Positions 46,281-57,978 are shown, counted from the stretch's first letter. The stretch is DNA of 64,000 nt from Sceloporus undulatus (GCF_019175285.1 NC_056527.1:46502922-46566921); one strand, 5' to 3'. The notes: generated by a model not told the origin, from the sequence alone. Translations and numbers: made by a program.

Positions 46281-47625
46281 AATTTCAGCTGCTTTAAACT
46301 GTCTTGAATATTCTTCTGCTTCCTAACTTGTTAATAACAATGGAATTTGGAGTGTTTAACCTGGCCCAATACAGCTTCCAAATCAAAGAGACTTACGAAA
46401 TAGTCATTTCTAATACAGAATGATTTTGTCCTAATTTTTAATAACATGCATGTATCACTGGCTGTTATGTTTCAGCAAAAGAGGGAGGGGAAAGGAAGCT
46501 GGATAGACTTGGCTTCAGTTGAAAGGTTTATAAACTGTAATACTTGTCATTAGGGATAGAGACTGAATTACTCCATGGATCTGCAGCTAACCAGTTAGTT
46601 CCTTAAGCTATGAATATTGGTTACTGTAAAAGTGTAATGAACAGAATTGGGATTCTCCATTTATGATATGGAAAAACCCTAACTATAACACACCTGAAGA
46701 TCCTATAAGCTTATTCACAGTATTTATGCAAAATGTTGTTTATGTGGGTATCTACCATTTAAATATACATTCCACATTTTCATAATTTAATGGAAAGATG
46801 TGCAGCATTAACAATTTTATTGATCCTGTGCTCACAGAAACAATTGGTTTTTAGTTGTTACACTAAATGTGAATTTGTCAACCCAGTTTAAAGTTTAAAA
46901 ATCAAGTTTAATTCAGTTTTTCTGCTTATACAACAAGATGACCAATGAATTCAACTCGTAATGCAACAAAGATTCATTCTTTACAAACTGTCAAAATCTG
47001 TGTCCAGCGAAAACTAGGTATCTGATTTTGTTTTTAATCACTGTTGACCATAACACAATTATCTTTCCCCTAAGGATAAAATCGGTCAGTGCACTAACAA
47101 TTATGTACATTCAACTTGATTTTAAATTGGGATATTAATGTACTGTAAATAGGGTACTGCATTGTAGTCTACATCTGTTTAATACTCTGTACTATTTAAG
47201 AGTTGCTTAAAAGTATACAATATGTACAGTTACTTTAAAGAGCTAACATTTCTTTTCCCCTGAACTTGAGGGGATTAAGTTCTTCCTTCATGGCTAGAAC
47301 AGTAATAAATGATGCTCCTGTACCTGTAACATAAGTACTACTGTCTGTCTGTAATGAATTCTGCAACTTTGTTTTCCAAAGTCCATTTTATTTTGATCTG
47401 TCCAGTATATTGCACTAATTCTTTAGTTATTTTCATTATATGAAATCTACCAAGTGTCAGAGAAGATGATTTAATCTATTTAAATGTTGAACTGCTAGCA
47501 GAAACTTACTTGTGCAGATTGTAAATTTGCAGTAATTTGGGCTTAGCAAGGAAAATGACAGTTCACCAGTGTTTAGTTTTATATTGAGGTGCTCAGGTTT
47601 GAATAAAGTGGTATAAAAAAGAAAT
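46281..47625 (+). other. RAB5A: RAB5A 3'UTR
   Basis: About 1.35 kb of AT-rich sequence without recognisable transposons follows the stop codon. It ends just after an AATAAA hexamer at 47602-47607. The absence of repeats, unusual for this window, fits a conserved 3'UTR. Confidence 0.8.
47602..47607 (+). terminator. RAB5A poly(A) signal
   Basis: AATAAA in TTTGAATAAAGTGG, about 1.32 kb after the stop codon. Cleavage is expected near 47620-47635. Confidence 0.75.
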
Positions 47626-47667
47626 CCTTGTAATCAGTCTTCTTAGCATCATTTTTGTTTTTGTAAA

Positions 47668-47673
47668 TTTATT
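47668..47673 (-). terminator. PP2D1 poly(A) signal
   Basis: TTTATT on the plus strand reads AATAAA on the minus strand, 76 bases past the PP2D1 stop codon. It faces the RAB5A signal about 60 bases away, so the two transcripts end tail to tail. Confidence 0.7.
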
Positions 47674-47749
47674 ATGGCAGTTTTTCAAAGCATAAGGGAG
47701 TTGACAAGTTTGTTTTTTCTATTGCAAGGACTGTCTGTTTTTAAACATG

Positions 47750-48645
47750 CTATACATGATAGACGTACGTGGGTATCTTATCACATCCATTTAAGAGTAC
47801 AACCAAAACAGTAATATTATCTCTAGAACCAGCTTTTAGTGCAGCTTTTACTAGGTGCTTACTAATATACTTTGCTGCAAGGTCATAAAATGTCCAAGAA
47901 TTTCCCCCCGAAGTTTCTGATGTTTGTGAAGTTTCATCGCTTTCATTGTCAAATCTTTGACTTGGAACACCTGGAATTCCAGATCCTTCTGTGCTCTCTT
48001 CTCTTTTTGTTGTATCTTCTGAAGATGTCTCAAAAGAGGGTGGTTCTAAAGAGCTTTCTGATTCTTCATCTTCTGAATTGCTTCTAAAAGATCTTGCCTG
48101 ACTTAGTGTTTCCTCTTTTGTGCCACTGTTTATCGGGGGCAATACCTGTGCATTATTATTTTCACCCAGATTTTTATCTTTGTCTGGGAAAAAATCTTGA
48201 TTTGAATACCACAAATAGAATTCATCTTCTAAATCATTCAAAGAACACTTTGAATCTTTGGATGGGCAGTTTTTCTTTAGTTGGATGTAGTGATAGTTTT
48301 CCAGATAAGCTGAAAACATAGTTAATGCTAATAATACTACTTCCTTTTTATCTAGAACTTCCCAAAGTCCACTAGTAGCTAAAATAAGAAACTGACATGA
48401 ATCATCAACAGGAAAGGAGATTGTATGTGGTACAGGAATAACTGTTTTTTTCAACTGTGGATTTCCATGGTGGCCTAAACCACGAGTATTTTTTATAAGT
48501 CCTTCTATCAGTCCTTTGGGTTCATTACTGCTGATCTGTCCACCATTCCGAATAACACGTAGCTTTTCTTTTCTGGAATAAGTGGTATGTTCCTTGGTAA
48601 CCCAATAGCTCTTCCCATTTTTGCATAAAACTGCATGAACGTTAC
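47750..48645 (-). CDS. PP2D1: PP2D1 coding exon 3 (last exon)
   Basis: After the acceptor AAATTTTAG the exon continues the PP2C-like fold: NVHAVLCKNGKSYWV, then RGLGHHGNPQLKKTV and FLILATSGLWEVLD. A serine- and glutamate-rich loop follows (about SEDEESESSLEPPSFETSSED). It ends GSRDNITVLVVLLNG and stop TAG at 47752-47750. The exon is intact. Confidence 0.95.
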
Positions 48646-48757
48646 CTAAAATTTTTAAAAAATGGTAGAATAACAATGTTAAAATGCTTTGTCTTAGGGG
48701 ATTTTTGCATTCACTTTCCCCCTCCTTATATTGATATGGATTTTCTGCATGCAAACT

Positions 48758-48815
<58 letters not shown>

Positions 48816-51800
48816 AAACTAACCATGTGATTTAGGTCACTCCCGTTTTGGGATTAACAGGCATTCTCTCAAAGATTTTTCTTCTGAACTGTTGGTCCTC
48901 TATCTTCCTCCTCTCTCAACTTTTTTTGGAAAGATGGTGAGATAAAGATTTCTTTTTACCTGAACTATTCACTAGCTAGATTAGGGTGTAGGCTCTATGT
49001 AAATATATATTAAAGCCATTAGTAAACTTCTGTTTTGGACTACAGTGCACCCTTCCCTTACGCAGGGATCCGTTCTGGACCACCACCACCCCTGTGTAAG
49101 GGAAAAACACGTAAAGTCAAGGCCCATTAGAAGTAATGGGGCTCGTGCCTGTGGTGCACTCCATTACCTCTTCTTGGCGCATCAAGGCTTCTTCTGGTGC
49201 AGGCTTCCAGCACTGTACTTTTTTTTTTTTTTTTTTTTTTTGGAGTCAGTGTCAGTTCTTAGGGAAGCATAGTTAGACAAGGACCCGGTACATACCTCCG
49301 TGAAGCAATGTCCTCGGGCCAATTCTAGCGTTCAGGAGCACACAGCAACCACACGCCTCCGAACCCTAGGACGTACAGGCGCCGCCATGACTGCATCTCC
49401 CTGCCCACATGGGGTGCGTGTCCATGATGCAAGCGCTGCACAGCATCTGTTGCTGCGCTGTGCTTGTGTCACTGATGCACCACAGTGCGCTAATGGCACA
49501 CTCGTGGCATTGGGCACATGCTCCTAAAAGAACCCAGTGTTTGTGGGATCTTTTTGGGGTGGAGGGACGCTTTGCAGTTTGGCCAAGGGCACATTTCTGC
49601 TACTCTGCTAATTTAAAGTTAGACCCTAACAGGCTTGGCTTTGATATTTTTCATATTTAAATATTTTGGTTTACTTTAAAAAGGCTGAAGCCTTAGGAAA
49701 CTTAAATGTGGTTCTGAATTACATACCATATTCAACATGCTTTGTAATATATTTCCCATAGGCTGGAACTGGAGTTTTGGGGGGCTACTGAGGTGTTGCT
49801 GAAGGTAGGGGGCCTTGGCTGCTGTCTTTCTTTCTCTTGTACTTCACTTTAATAGAACATAGGTGACTGGGTACTGGAGCCAAAACAACTGCTAAGAGAA
49901 AGGGAAGTAGCATGCTCAGATGACTACCTCCCCAGCTGTTTGATCCATACAGCCCAATGAGACATCTATGTGCCCAGTAGTCATTAGAAGGCACAGAATG
50001 CTCAGTGGAAAATTAGAACAGAAAAGTGCAGGAGATTTTTAGTTCTTGTTCAGCCCCTTTTAGCATCCAGGGATATAACGGTGGGCAACAGCATTGTTAT
50101 TAGAGGCAAAGATCTGTTCTAACATATTTTGGAAATTCCATTTGTAGTGTAGTATTACAAAATATGTGGGAGGGGAGAGAAAACCTGCAATATGGTAATA
50201 CTGCATCACATTTTGTAAGACTAGGCCATAGTTATTAGTTCAATACCAGCCAGGGGCTCTGGGTCGACTCAACCCGGCATCCTTCTGTAGTTCACTAAAA
50301 TGAATACCCCACTTGTTGAGGGCAATTAGCTTACACTTTGTAAACCGCTTAGTACATCGGTAAATGGTATATAAATGTATTTGCTATTGCTGTTGCTATG
50401 GTTGGGCACTTTGCTTTAATGGCAGTGGGGTAGGTTTTTGTTAATGAATTTTAGCAGTGCAGGAGTAGGGAGGGAAAGATGGTGGCCACAAGAGCAGGTG
50501 TTTATCTCCCTGTACTAGAACGTTATGGAGAACATAAGGTAATATGGATCTATGAGCTAAAAGAACATTGAGATCAAGTTGATCACATCCCATGCCTTGA
50601 TAAATTATTTCTTTCATAATGGCGGTTGTATTATGGCTGTAGCAACAACATTGCTGTAGGAACTGGTCTAACTAATTCAGGACATGAGATAGTGGATAAA
50701 ATTGGCAAGTTCCTGCTGATGTGATAAAAAAGTTAGATGAGCTACCTACAATTACATGAGCTACAACTGCAGTTACCTATCCTAAATAGATTGATATTTA
50801 TTAAGATGCAAGTAATAGTGCTTTACCATGTGGACATTTCATCAAGGCATGTTCTTTCCACTTAGTGAACCATATAACCCAGTGCACATGCAACATTTTG
50901 TGCACCACTAGTCAGGAAGAGAAAACTGGAAACGTGCTTTGGATTTACAGTGTTTGTGATTTGTTGTTTCTCAGCTGGTGTCTCTGCTTTGTTTAATGGG
51001 GTGGGTCATGGCATAAGGGCTGTCATGTGCCTTTCTCCAACCCTGCACTGGCCCTGGTTGCCCTTTTTATTCAAAACTGAAAGTAGATTGCTTCTAGTTT
51101 GGGAGGGATGTCATTTCAGTTCCCACCTCAGATTTACAGGCCTGTTATAGACTGCCAAAATAAAGCTGCTTCGGGTCTCTTTGGAGATATGCTATTTAAA
51201 TGATGCATGCATCCTAAGAATCCGGAAGCTGCACCAAAGCTGCACTCCAGTGCTTAGGAATGGAGTATGGCTTTGGTGCGACCTCCGGACTTTTAGAACC
51301 CACGCATCATTTGAATAGCATACCTCCAAAGAGACCCGAAGCAGCTTTATTTTGGCAGTCTGTAACTCCCAACAGTTTTGTCTAAACAAACCTGGCATTG
51401 AAACTATCCCAAAGTGAATTAATGACAAAGCTTCAGAAAGAGAAGCCTGTTGCTCAGAATAATAGAAAAATGTAACTTAGCATTTCTGATCTAATCAAGG
51501 GTTGATTGAGAACAATCCCATTAAACTAAATTCCTCCTATATTTCAATTTATTTTATGCTATACAGAATTGCTGCTTCTCCACATTTAGTGCCTAGTACC
51601 GAAGTATAAACAAATGTATTTCATCTTGTAAACTTGCATTATTAAATTAAATTGTAAATAGCTACTGCATTTCTCAAGATGATAGGCCAAAATAGGGCAG
51701 TGGAAGAATGTAGAGAAATTACATACATACCAATGTTAGCAATGTGTATTAGTCCAACACTTGCTTCATCTGAACTTTGATTGTTTTCAAACAGATCTTC

Positions 51801-53493
51801 TTCTTGAATTCCATCTTCATCATTTATACTCTGCTCAGTTTCTCCTGTCTTTGTCATTTGATCATGCATTTCACATGGCTCTTCTTGTTTCTCTTCCATG
51901 GTACTTTTCTCCTTTCCTTCAACTGTCCATTCAGGCTGCTCAGTCTCCTCTTGTTCCTCCTGTGGGATGACATCCTGCTCCTCTTTGTTAGCATTTATTC
52001 TATCAATTGACTCGTTTCTAAGGTGGTCCACGATACTATTGCTTATCTTGTGTTCCATTTTACTTGTTATTTCTTGGATTATCCTTTCAGGAAGTTCTTC
52101 CTCCTGTTGTATGGCATTTTGTTCCTTTGTTTCCTCATTGATTCTTTCATTTGGTTCCTCTTTCTGATAATTTGTGATACTGTCTTGTCCTGTGATGCTT
52201 TTTATCTTTGCACCAGTGATCCTTTCAGGCAACAACTCCTCCTCCTCCTGTATGGCATTTTCATTCTTTTTGCCATTCATGTTTCCAAGTGGTTCTTCTC
52301 TCTGCTGTTCAGGGATTTTACCCATTCCTTGTTCAATGCTGATTTTTTTTGTCCTCTCTATTAATTTCTTCTGGCACCTGTTTCTCTTCTTCTTGTATGA
52401 TGATCTGTTCTTCCTCCTCATCCCTTCTCTCAACTGGCTGTTCTGTGGTACTGTCTGTCTCTTCTTTTGTGTTGCTTTTTCTCTTTGTTCCGGTGATCAT
52501 TTCAGACAATTCTTCCTGTTCTGTGGCATTTTGTAGCTTTTCAGTAGTTATGCTTCCAAATCTTTTCTTTCCCCCTTCATCTTGTTGTTGCTTTTCACTG
52601 CTTAGTGTTTCCAGTAAACAAGTGACGGCTGTGCAACTGCTCCAACAAACTCTAGAAGTTTCATTTCTCCCAAGTCGTAAAAGCCTGTCCATTCGCCAAA
52701 AAGACTTTGCGTATGCTCTGTGAATCCATTCATGAGTCTTTGAGCCAAATCGCTTTCTTTTGACTCTCCTAGCAGTGAAAATATTCTCTCGTAATTTATA
52801 ATCTGGTCTAAAGATGGTGCGAAATGAGTCCAGCACTTTTTTTTCAGATTGACCGACTTCATAGGAAGAATCTCCCCGAGAAAGCTGGTCGAGTAATAGG
52901 AGAGGAAGTTCAGCTGAAGTTGTCTGAGCAGCAGAAATTCCATTGGCTCCATCAAAGAGTCCAATAAAACATGTGCCTTTCCTGTTTCCATAGTTGTCTG
53001 TCACAACAAAAACATCTTCCAAGTCTTGGTGCCAAAAGGCATTTTTGTCTTGACAAATTGCTATGGCTTTTATTAGTGGGTTGCTTACTACTTTAATTTG
53101 CACTGAACTTTGTGCAACACTCTTGATGCAAAAATACGGAGCAGTTTTAAGGGTTTCCTTGAGGAAATTAAATGAACAGTCAATTTTTTCTCTCTCTCTT
53201 TCAGGATACTTAGCAATCTTTCTCATTCTTGAGATTAGTTGCTTCCTCTGGAGGTCTATTTCTTGTATGTCTGTCGGATCCATCCATGCTCTCTGATAAC
53301 CCAGTACAGCCTGAGCTTGGTGGGCTTTCTTATGATGGAAAAGATGCCTAATGTTCACGGGTTCATCGCATATGGAACAACATACTGTAATGTCAAGATG
53401 ACCAACTTTTCTAAAATCAATATTAACCGCCTTTGTTAAATCTTCCTCAGCTTTGTATGGTTTAGAGTTCTGTGATCCTGTTTGATATGTCAT
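47750..53493 (-). CDS. PP2D1: PP2D1, PP2C-like domain protein, one frame break
   Basis: PP2D1 (protein phosphatase 2C-like domain containing 1) is known mainly from testis and its substrate is unknown. Two coding exons are seen: 53493-51731 and 48645-47750. An N-terminal C2H2-like knuckle (C39, C42, H53/54, H58) is followed by a PP2C-like domain: FDGANG at 180-185, HIANIGNVHAVL near 581-592, ATSGLWE near 677, GSRDNITVL near the end. The usual FDGHGG, GDSR and SDGLWD motifs are altered, so several metal ligands are missing and catalysis is doubtful. Frame is lost once, in an A8 run at 52350-52343. Ignoring one base there, the two exons total exactly 886 codons including stop. That is far longer than the roughly 630 residues I remember for human PP2D1. 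The excess is a glutamate-rich repeat inside the domain. ATG lies one base after an acceptor, so the 5'UTR exon is further upstream and unseen. Confidence 0.93.
48770..48812. repeat. (CT)n(CA)n microsatellite in the PP2D1 intron
   Basis: A compound run of CT then CA dinucleotides, about 124 bases upstream of the exon 3 acceptor on the minus strand (read there as TG then AG). Confidence 0.95.
49043..49245. mobile_element. Tigger-like MITE, family T, broken, with T run
   Basis: Starts CAGTGCACCCTTCCCTTACG after TA. It loses similarity at a run of about 23 T at 49219-49243. A CpG-rich block of unknown nature follows to about 49540. Confidence 0.6.
50240..50395 (+). mobile_element. tRNA-derived SINE, 3' part
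   Basis: TAGTTCACTAAAATGAATAC and GTAAACCGCTTAGTACATCG match the copy at 1136; the tRNA head is missing. Confidence 0.75.
51149..51361. mobile_element. Foldback MITE with arms of about 95 bases
   Basis: The left arm AGACTGCCAAAATAAAGCTG is repeated inverted at the right end CAGCTTTATTTTGGCAGTCT. Pairing continues for most of the element. TTA and TAA lie just outside. Confidence 0.8.
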
Positions 53494-53494
53494 T
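51731..53494 (-). CDS. PP2D1: PP2D1 coding exon 2 (start codon, zinc knuckle, acidic repeat)
   Basis: The exon opens one base before the ATG after a TTTTGGTAG acceptor and ends at a gtatgt donor in phase 1. Frame A runs from 53493 to a TGA at 52335-52333. Frame B covers the rest of the exon, from the A8 run to 51731. The peptides on either side are both acidic and of the same repeat type, so they belong to one exon. The single break lies in the run of eight A (plus-strand T, 52343-52350). It may be a sequencing or assembly slip, a polymorphism or a real loss. Confidence 0.9.
51786..52522 (-). repeat. Coding repeat, Glu-rich, in PP2D1
   Basis: The protein from about residue 325 to 570 can be cut into five diverged units of about 43-50 residues. 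Each starts with an acidic run such as EQEELSEMI, EEEKQVPEEI, EEEELLPERI, QEEELPERI or EEQEETEQP and closes with a short IQ- or PQ-type end. The repeat sits between the first part of the PP2C-like domain and the GNVHAVL strand. It explains most of the extra length. Confidence 0.7.
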
Positions 53495-53639
53495 CTACCA
53501 AAACAAATTATATCATTAATGTGTTGAAATTAGCATTTTCTAACAAAAGCAATATTTTTCGACTTGCATTTCTCCAGTATTGGATTTTGACTTTCTTTTT
53601 TCCAGTATTCTCTATACCGTGGGAGGTCTAGGAATCTGT

Positions 53640-53735
53640 TATGATGGACTCCAACTGCCATCAGCCCCAACCAGCATGACCAGTGCTGAGGGACAATGGC
53701 AGTTGTAGTACAAAAACACAAACAACTACAAATTT
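53640..53735. mobile_element. hAT-like foldback fragment
   Basis: GACTCCAACTGCCATCAGCC and ATGGCAGTTGTAGTAC form an imperfect hairpin just upstream of PP2D1 exon 2. Confidence 0.5.
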
Positions 53736-54364
53736 CTCACCACTGCTGTATATAAAAATGTTTTTGTGACAGGAATTTCAAATACTTATGTCACATATAT
53801 GGGTAGGGATTAAAAAACAAAGTAACATGACAAGGCTGCTTCGGATCCCAGAAGGATTCAATTTATCCCTTTCAAAATACGTTTAGAATGAGTAACCCAA
53901 CAACAATTTAAATGTAGCAAGATGTTACAGCTGCCACCTTTTTCAGTTGCTCATTATCAAGAAGTAGAAAATAACATTGTTAAGGAAGGCAGTGACAAAC
54001 CTCTGAAATTGTAATGGCATCTTTATGAATGAAGGGAAAATAGCTAGAAAAGTTGTATTATACATAAGCTCTGTCAACCATGTTAATGCCTAGCAGTACA
54101 ACCAAACCCACATCTACTTTTCTTCAGTGTCCTCACCAAGGAGAAACATAAAATTGTCAGTGGTCTTCGTTATAACCACACACTATATCGTCCAGATTAG
54201 GTTGGCTTTATCAAGGATATTCCCATATTGACTACAACATCAAGAGAGAAACAGTCATTTCAAGAGAAGATCTTCCCCACAAAAGAGACGAGTTGAACAA
54301 AAATAATAAAATATTCCATTTGTAGTGAATTTCCACCTAACACCTCCTAAATACCATATTACAA
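53736..54364. other. Upstream of PP2D1 exon 2, nothing recognised
   Basis: AT-rich, without a clear repeat or exon. The PP2D1 5'UTR exon may lie here or further up but is not visible. Confidence 0.4.
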
Positions 54365-54565
54365 TTGTGTTGTTTTGCACCTTCAGGTCATTTCTGACTT
54401 ACGGCGACCCTAAGCCAAACCTATCATGGGGTTTCTTTGGTAAGAGGAGGTTTGCCATTGCCTTTGGTGCTGAGAGGGTGTGATTGCCTAAGGTGGGTTT
54501 TACGGCCAAGCTGCAAGTCAAACCCTGGTCTCCAGAGTCATAACCCAACACTCAAATCACTCATC
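54365..54565 (-). mobile_element. ACA-tailed SINE
   Basis: Inverted copy with TTGTGTTGTTTTGCACC, TGACTTACGGCGACCC and CAAACCCTGGTCTCC. Confidence 0.8.
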
Positions 54566-54775
54566 CCATTTATGAAAGTTGCGTATCATTAGCAAAATGT
54601 GAATATTACCAAACATTCTGTTAAGCTTTCCTTTCCAACAGCCACCAAATCTATGGAGACTGCTGGTAGGAGCTATTTTGAAAATGCCAGTCACCTATCC
54701 TGGGTCATACCCATGTGATTCCAAATTATTCATTACTTGTACATATCTCAAGGAGACATTCACATAGGCCGGCAG

Positions 54776-55165
54776 GGCTTAACTATGAGGCAAAATAGAA
54801 GGGCAGAAGGGGTGTCTTGAATCTCCCCCTTCCAACGACAGATTGGGGTCATGGCGAACACATGCCATGGCCCCAATCCTCCTTGAAACCGGCCAAAAAA
54901 AGGAGCAGCAATGATCCACTCCTTTTTTGGCTAGGGAGAAGGCAGCTTTTCCCACCCCGCCGCGGCCCCATGACAGCTTTCTGCCACTCCTGTGGCATGT
55001 ATATAAACGCCATGCCACCAGAGCACCTTGAAGCTGCCCATGTCTTGGTGGCTGCCTGACTTCTGGGTGACTTCGGGGCAGCATGGAAGTGTGTGGCACA
55101 AATGCTGCGCTCCCAAGGCACCCAGACAGCGGATTTAAAGGACCATCTGCTTTGACACCGCATGT
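54776..55165. mobile_element. GC-rich DNA element
   Basis: Contains GATTGGGGTCATGGCGAACA and its inverted partner CATGGCCCCAATCC. It is related to 25690-25850. The open frames on both strands look compositional. Confidence 0.5.
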
Positions 55166-55252
55166 TATGTGGTCTCAACCCTGGGCATTATATGTAACAC
55201 CATTATCCACTTTGGAACATTATACCTTGTTCTTTCTAAACTCCAACCTTAG

Positions 55253-55490
55253 ATTTGTTGTTGTGTGTCTCCAAGTCATTTTTGACTTGTGGTACCCTAA
55301 GGCGAACCTGTCATAGGTTTTTTTTTAGCACGTTTCTTCAGAAGGGGTTTGCCATTGCAAACCTCAGGATGAGAAAGAGTGGTTTGCTCAAAGTCACCCA
55401 GTGGGTTTTATGCTCAAGCGGGGAATTGAAGCCTGATTCCCAGATTTATAGTCCAACACTCAAACCACTACACCATGCTGGCTCTCCCTT
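55253..55490 (-). mobile_element. ACA-tailed SINE
   Basis: Inverted copy with TTGTTGTGTGTCTCCAAG and the usual CACTCAAACCACTACACC head. Confidence 0.8.
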
Positions 55491-55631
55491 ACAGTTTATT
55501 TATTCTGAGCAGCTGAAGAAGATGAAAGCCATAACATCTTGATAGAACATTTAAGTAGTTGTAATCACTCAGAGAAAGAGAGAGAACACTACAGTATAAT
55601 ATAGTCATACACTGAAGCATGCATGGAAGTA

Positions 55632-55923
55632 CAGGCTGAGTCATCCAAACTGCTTGGGAGCAGAAGTGTTTGAGATTTCAGAGCTTTTCAGATTTTGAAA
55701 TATTTGCATGTACATAATCAGATATAATCATATTTCATATACACCTTATATACATAGCCTGGAGGTAATTTCATACACAATATTTTTTATAAATTTTGTG
55801 CATAAAACAAAGCTTGCGCGCACTGAACCAATAGAAAACGAAGGTGCCACTTACTTATCTATCCATGTGGACAATTTTGGATTTTGCTATATTTTGGAAT
55901 TCAGATAAGGGAGACTCAACCTG
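55632..55923. mobile_element. Tigger-like MITE, complete
   Basis: Starts CAGGCTGAGTCATCCAAAC and ends AAGGGAGACTCAACCTG between TA dinucleotides (55630-55631, 55924-55925). It is the intact relative of 31988-32518. Confidence 0.85.
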
Positions 55924-56491
55924 TATATGCATTTACGTTGAACATTCATTGAGGATGCAAGACTTATGAATAATAACTACTACAACAGTTTCGTAAATCT
56001 TTAGTTTACAATGAAGTTTAAATATTTCTACATATCACAACTCAGTGTTCTGAGTGCTATTCCAACCAGTTCTTAAAAGTTGCAGACAAAAGATTTCAGA
56101 TGTACAAAAACTGGAAATAAGATTATTGTATGTAGAACATGTAAAGCACTTCACTAACAGCTCATTATATGTTTCATATATCAAGGGAACATTTTTATCA
56201 TCATAGGGTTAGTATATAATGTTTTAACATGATTTCACCATACACAACATCTTTGCAAACTGAGGATGCAGTACTGATACAGTTTTGCTGGAAACAAGCT
56301 AAGCCAAGCACTAGCTGAGTGGGGATTCACAGCAGTTCCTCTGTTTAAACTAAATTGTAACTGTTATCAGATACCCGCTATTTATACTTAATTTGGTTTC
56401 CCATTTATTAATTACATGTGCACATAGCAAAAAGCAATCAGAGTGCAGCTAAATTTATTTTACTGCAGATATCCCCCTAATCCTTCTAGGT

Positions 56492-56696
56492 CTAATCTGC
56501 ACTGCAGAAATAATGCAGTTTAACATCCCTTTAACTGCCATGGTTCAATGCTATGGAAATCTGGGCTTTGGAGGTTTCTGGGATATTCAGCCTTCTCTCT
56601 CAGAGAGCTCTGGTGCCACAACAAACTACAAATCCCCAAATTCCAGTAGCATTAAAGTGGTGTCAAACTGCATTAATTTTGCAGTGCAGATAAGAC
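56492..56696. mobile_element. Foldback MITE, family P
   Basis: The arms CTGCACTGCAGAAATAATGC and TTAATTTTGCAGTGCAG pair, with the common core between. Confidence 0.8.
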
Positions 56697-57535
56697 CCTG
56701 TCCTCATCTTTTAGTATTTCTTTAAAAGAAGCAACAGAGTATGTTGAAAAGGTATGAAAGTTTTTTAAAAAGATATTAAAGAAAATATATGTATGTATAT
56801 CACTTTTCCTCAGCTAATGTAAAATTGCTGTAGGGATTGGATGGCGCCTGTGATCTCTTCCAACTCTATATTTCTATGTTAATACTGATGAAATGGAAGG
56901 AATCCATGAAAGTTTGTGCCCCAAATTTCTTCTTCCCAGTTAGTTTCAAAGGTGCTACTGGATTCCATTCTGCCTTTTTGAGCTACTCTTTGAACAATAT
57001 AATACTCTTAGCTTGGTGTGGATGGGTTGGTGGGTAGGTGTGGTATCTCTCACCACCTCCCAGGGATGTCATTGTGAACTCTTCCCCACCAGAAAGCATC
57101 TATTTTGCAGCATGAAATATTAGTTCATAATCCCATAAATGTAGATTATGTATGGACTGTCTGATGTCTCCAAAGGATGCCATTGTCTTCATGGCAATCA
57201 CATTGTTGTTAACTGCTTTAGTTGGTGGTGATATTATTATGAATCTCACTAATTCCTAAGTTAGTGGCTAGCGGTATAACATGTGGCTAGAAATTCTTAG
57301 ACGGCTTTAACTGTGTAAAGCATTTCATGTTTTGTCTGTCCTGAATCTACTGCCAAGTAATATTACATGGTGATCCTACATTCTGGTTATTATGTGAGTG
57401 GGAGAAAACTGTGTTTCTTTCCAGGCTTACAAACGCCTACAAACCCCTAGTTGTGTTATTCAAAACTAAGGAGTGGCATAATTTTCCACTTCTCCAATAG
57501 GTCTAGTGAGATTAATTGCTGTTTTTATTGCTATT

Positions 57536-57537
<2 letters not shown>

Positions 57538-57579
<42 letters not shown>
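57538..57579. repeat. (CAT)n microsatellite
   Basis: Fourteen trinucleotide units. Confidence 0.95.
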
Positions 57580-57767
57580 TATTTTATATAACACCATCAG
57601 TGTACTTGATGGAAGACCAACAACAGCAAAAAAAACAACACAAAAAAACCCCTAGTTTCCAGCCCTCAAGTTTACAATCCATTTAAGACATGATACAAAG
57701 GGAGAAGGCATGCCAAAATGAGAAGGGTATGAACTGTACAAAGTATTGCAGATATGACCACACCATA

Positions 57768-57978
57768 TTGTTATGTGCCTTCAAGTCGCTTCTGACTTGA
57801 GTTTTCATGGAGTTTTCTTGACAAGATTTTTTCAGAGGAGGTTTTACCCTTTCCCCTGAGGCTGACAGCATATCACTTGCCAAAGATAACCCAGTGGGTT
57901 TCATGGCCAAGCCGGGAATCGAACCCTGGTCTCCAGAGTCATAGTCCAGCACTCAAACCACTATACCACACTGGCTCT
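57768..57978 (-). mobile_element. ACA-tailed SINE
   Basis: Inverted copy ending ACCACTATACCACACTGGC; the body is well kept (GGGAATCGAACCCTGG). Confidence 0.85.
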
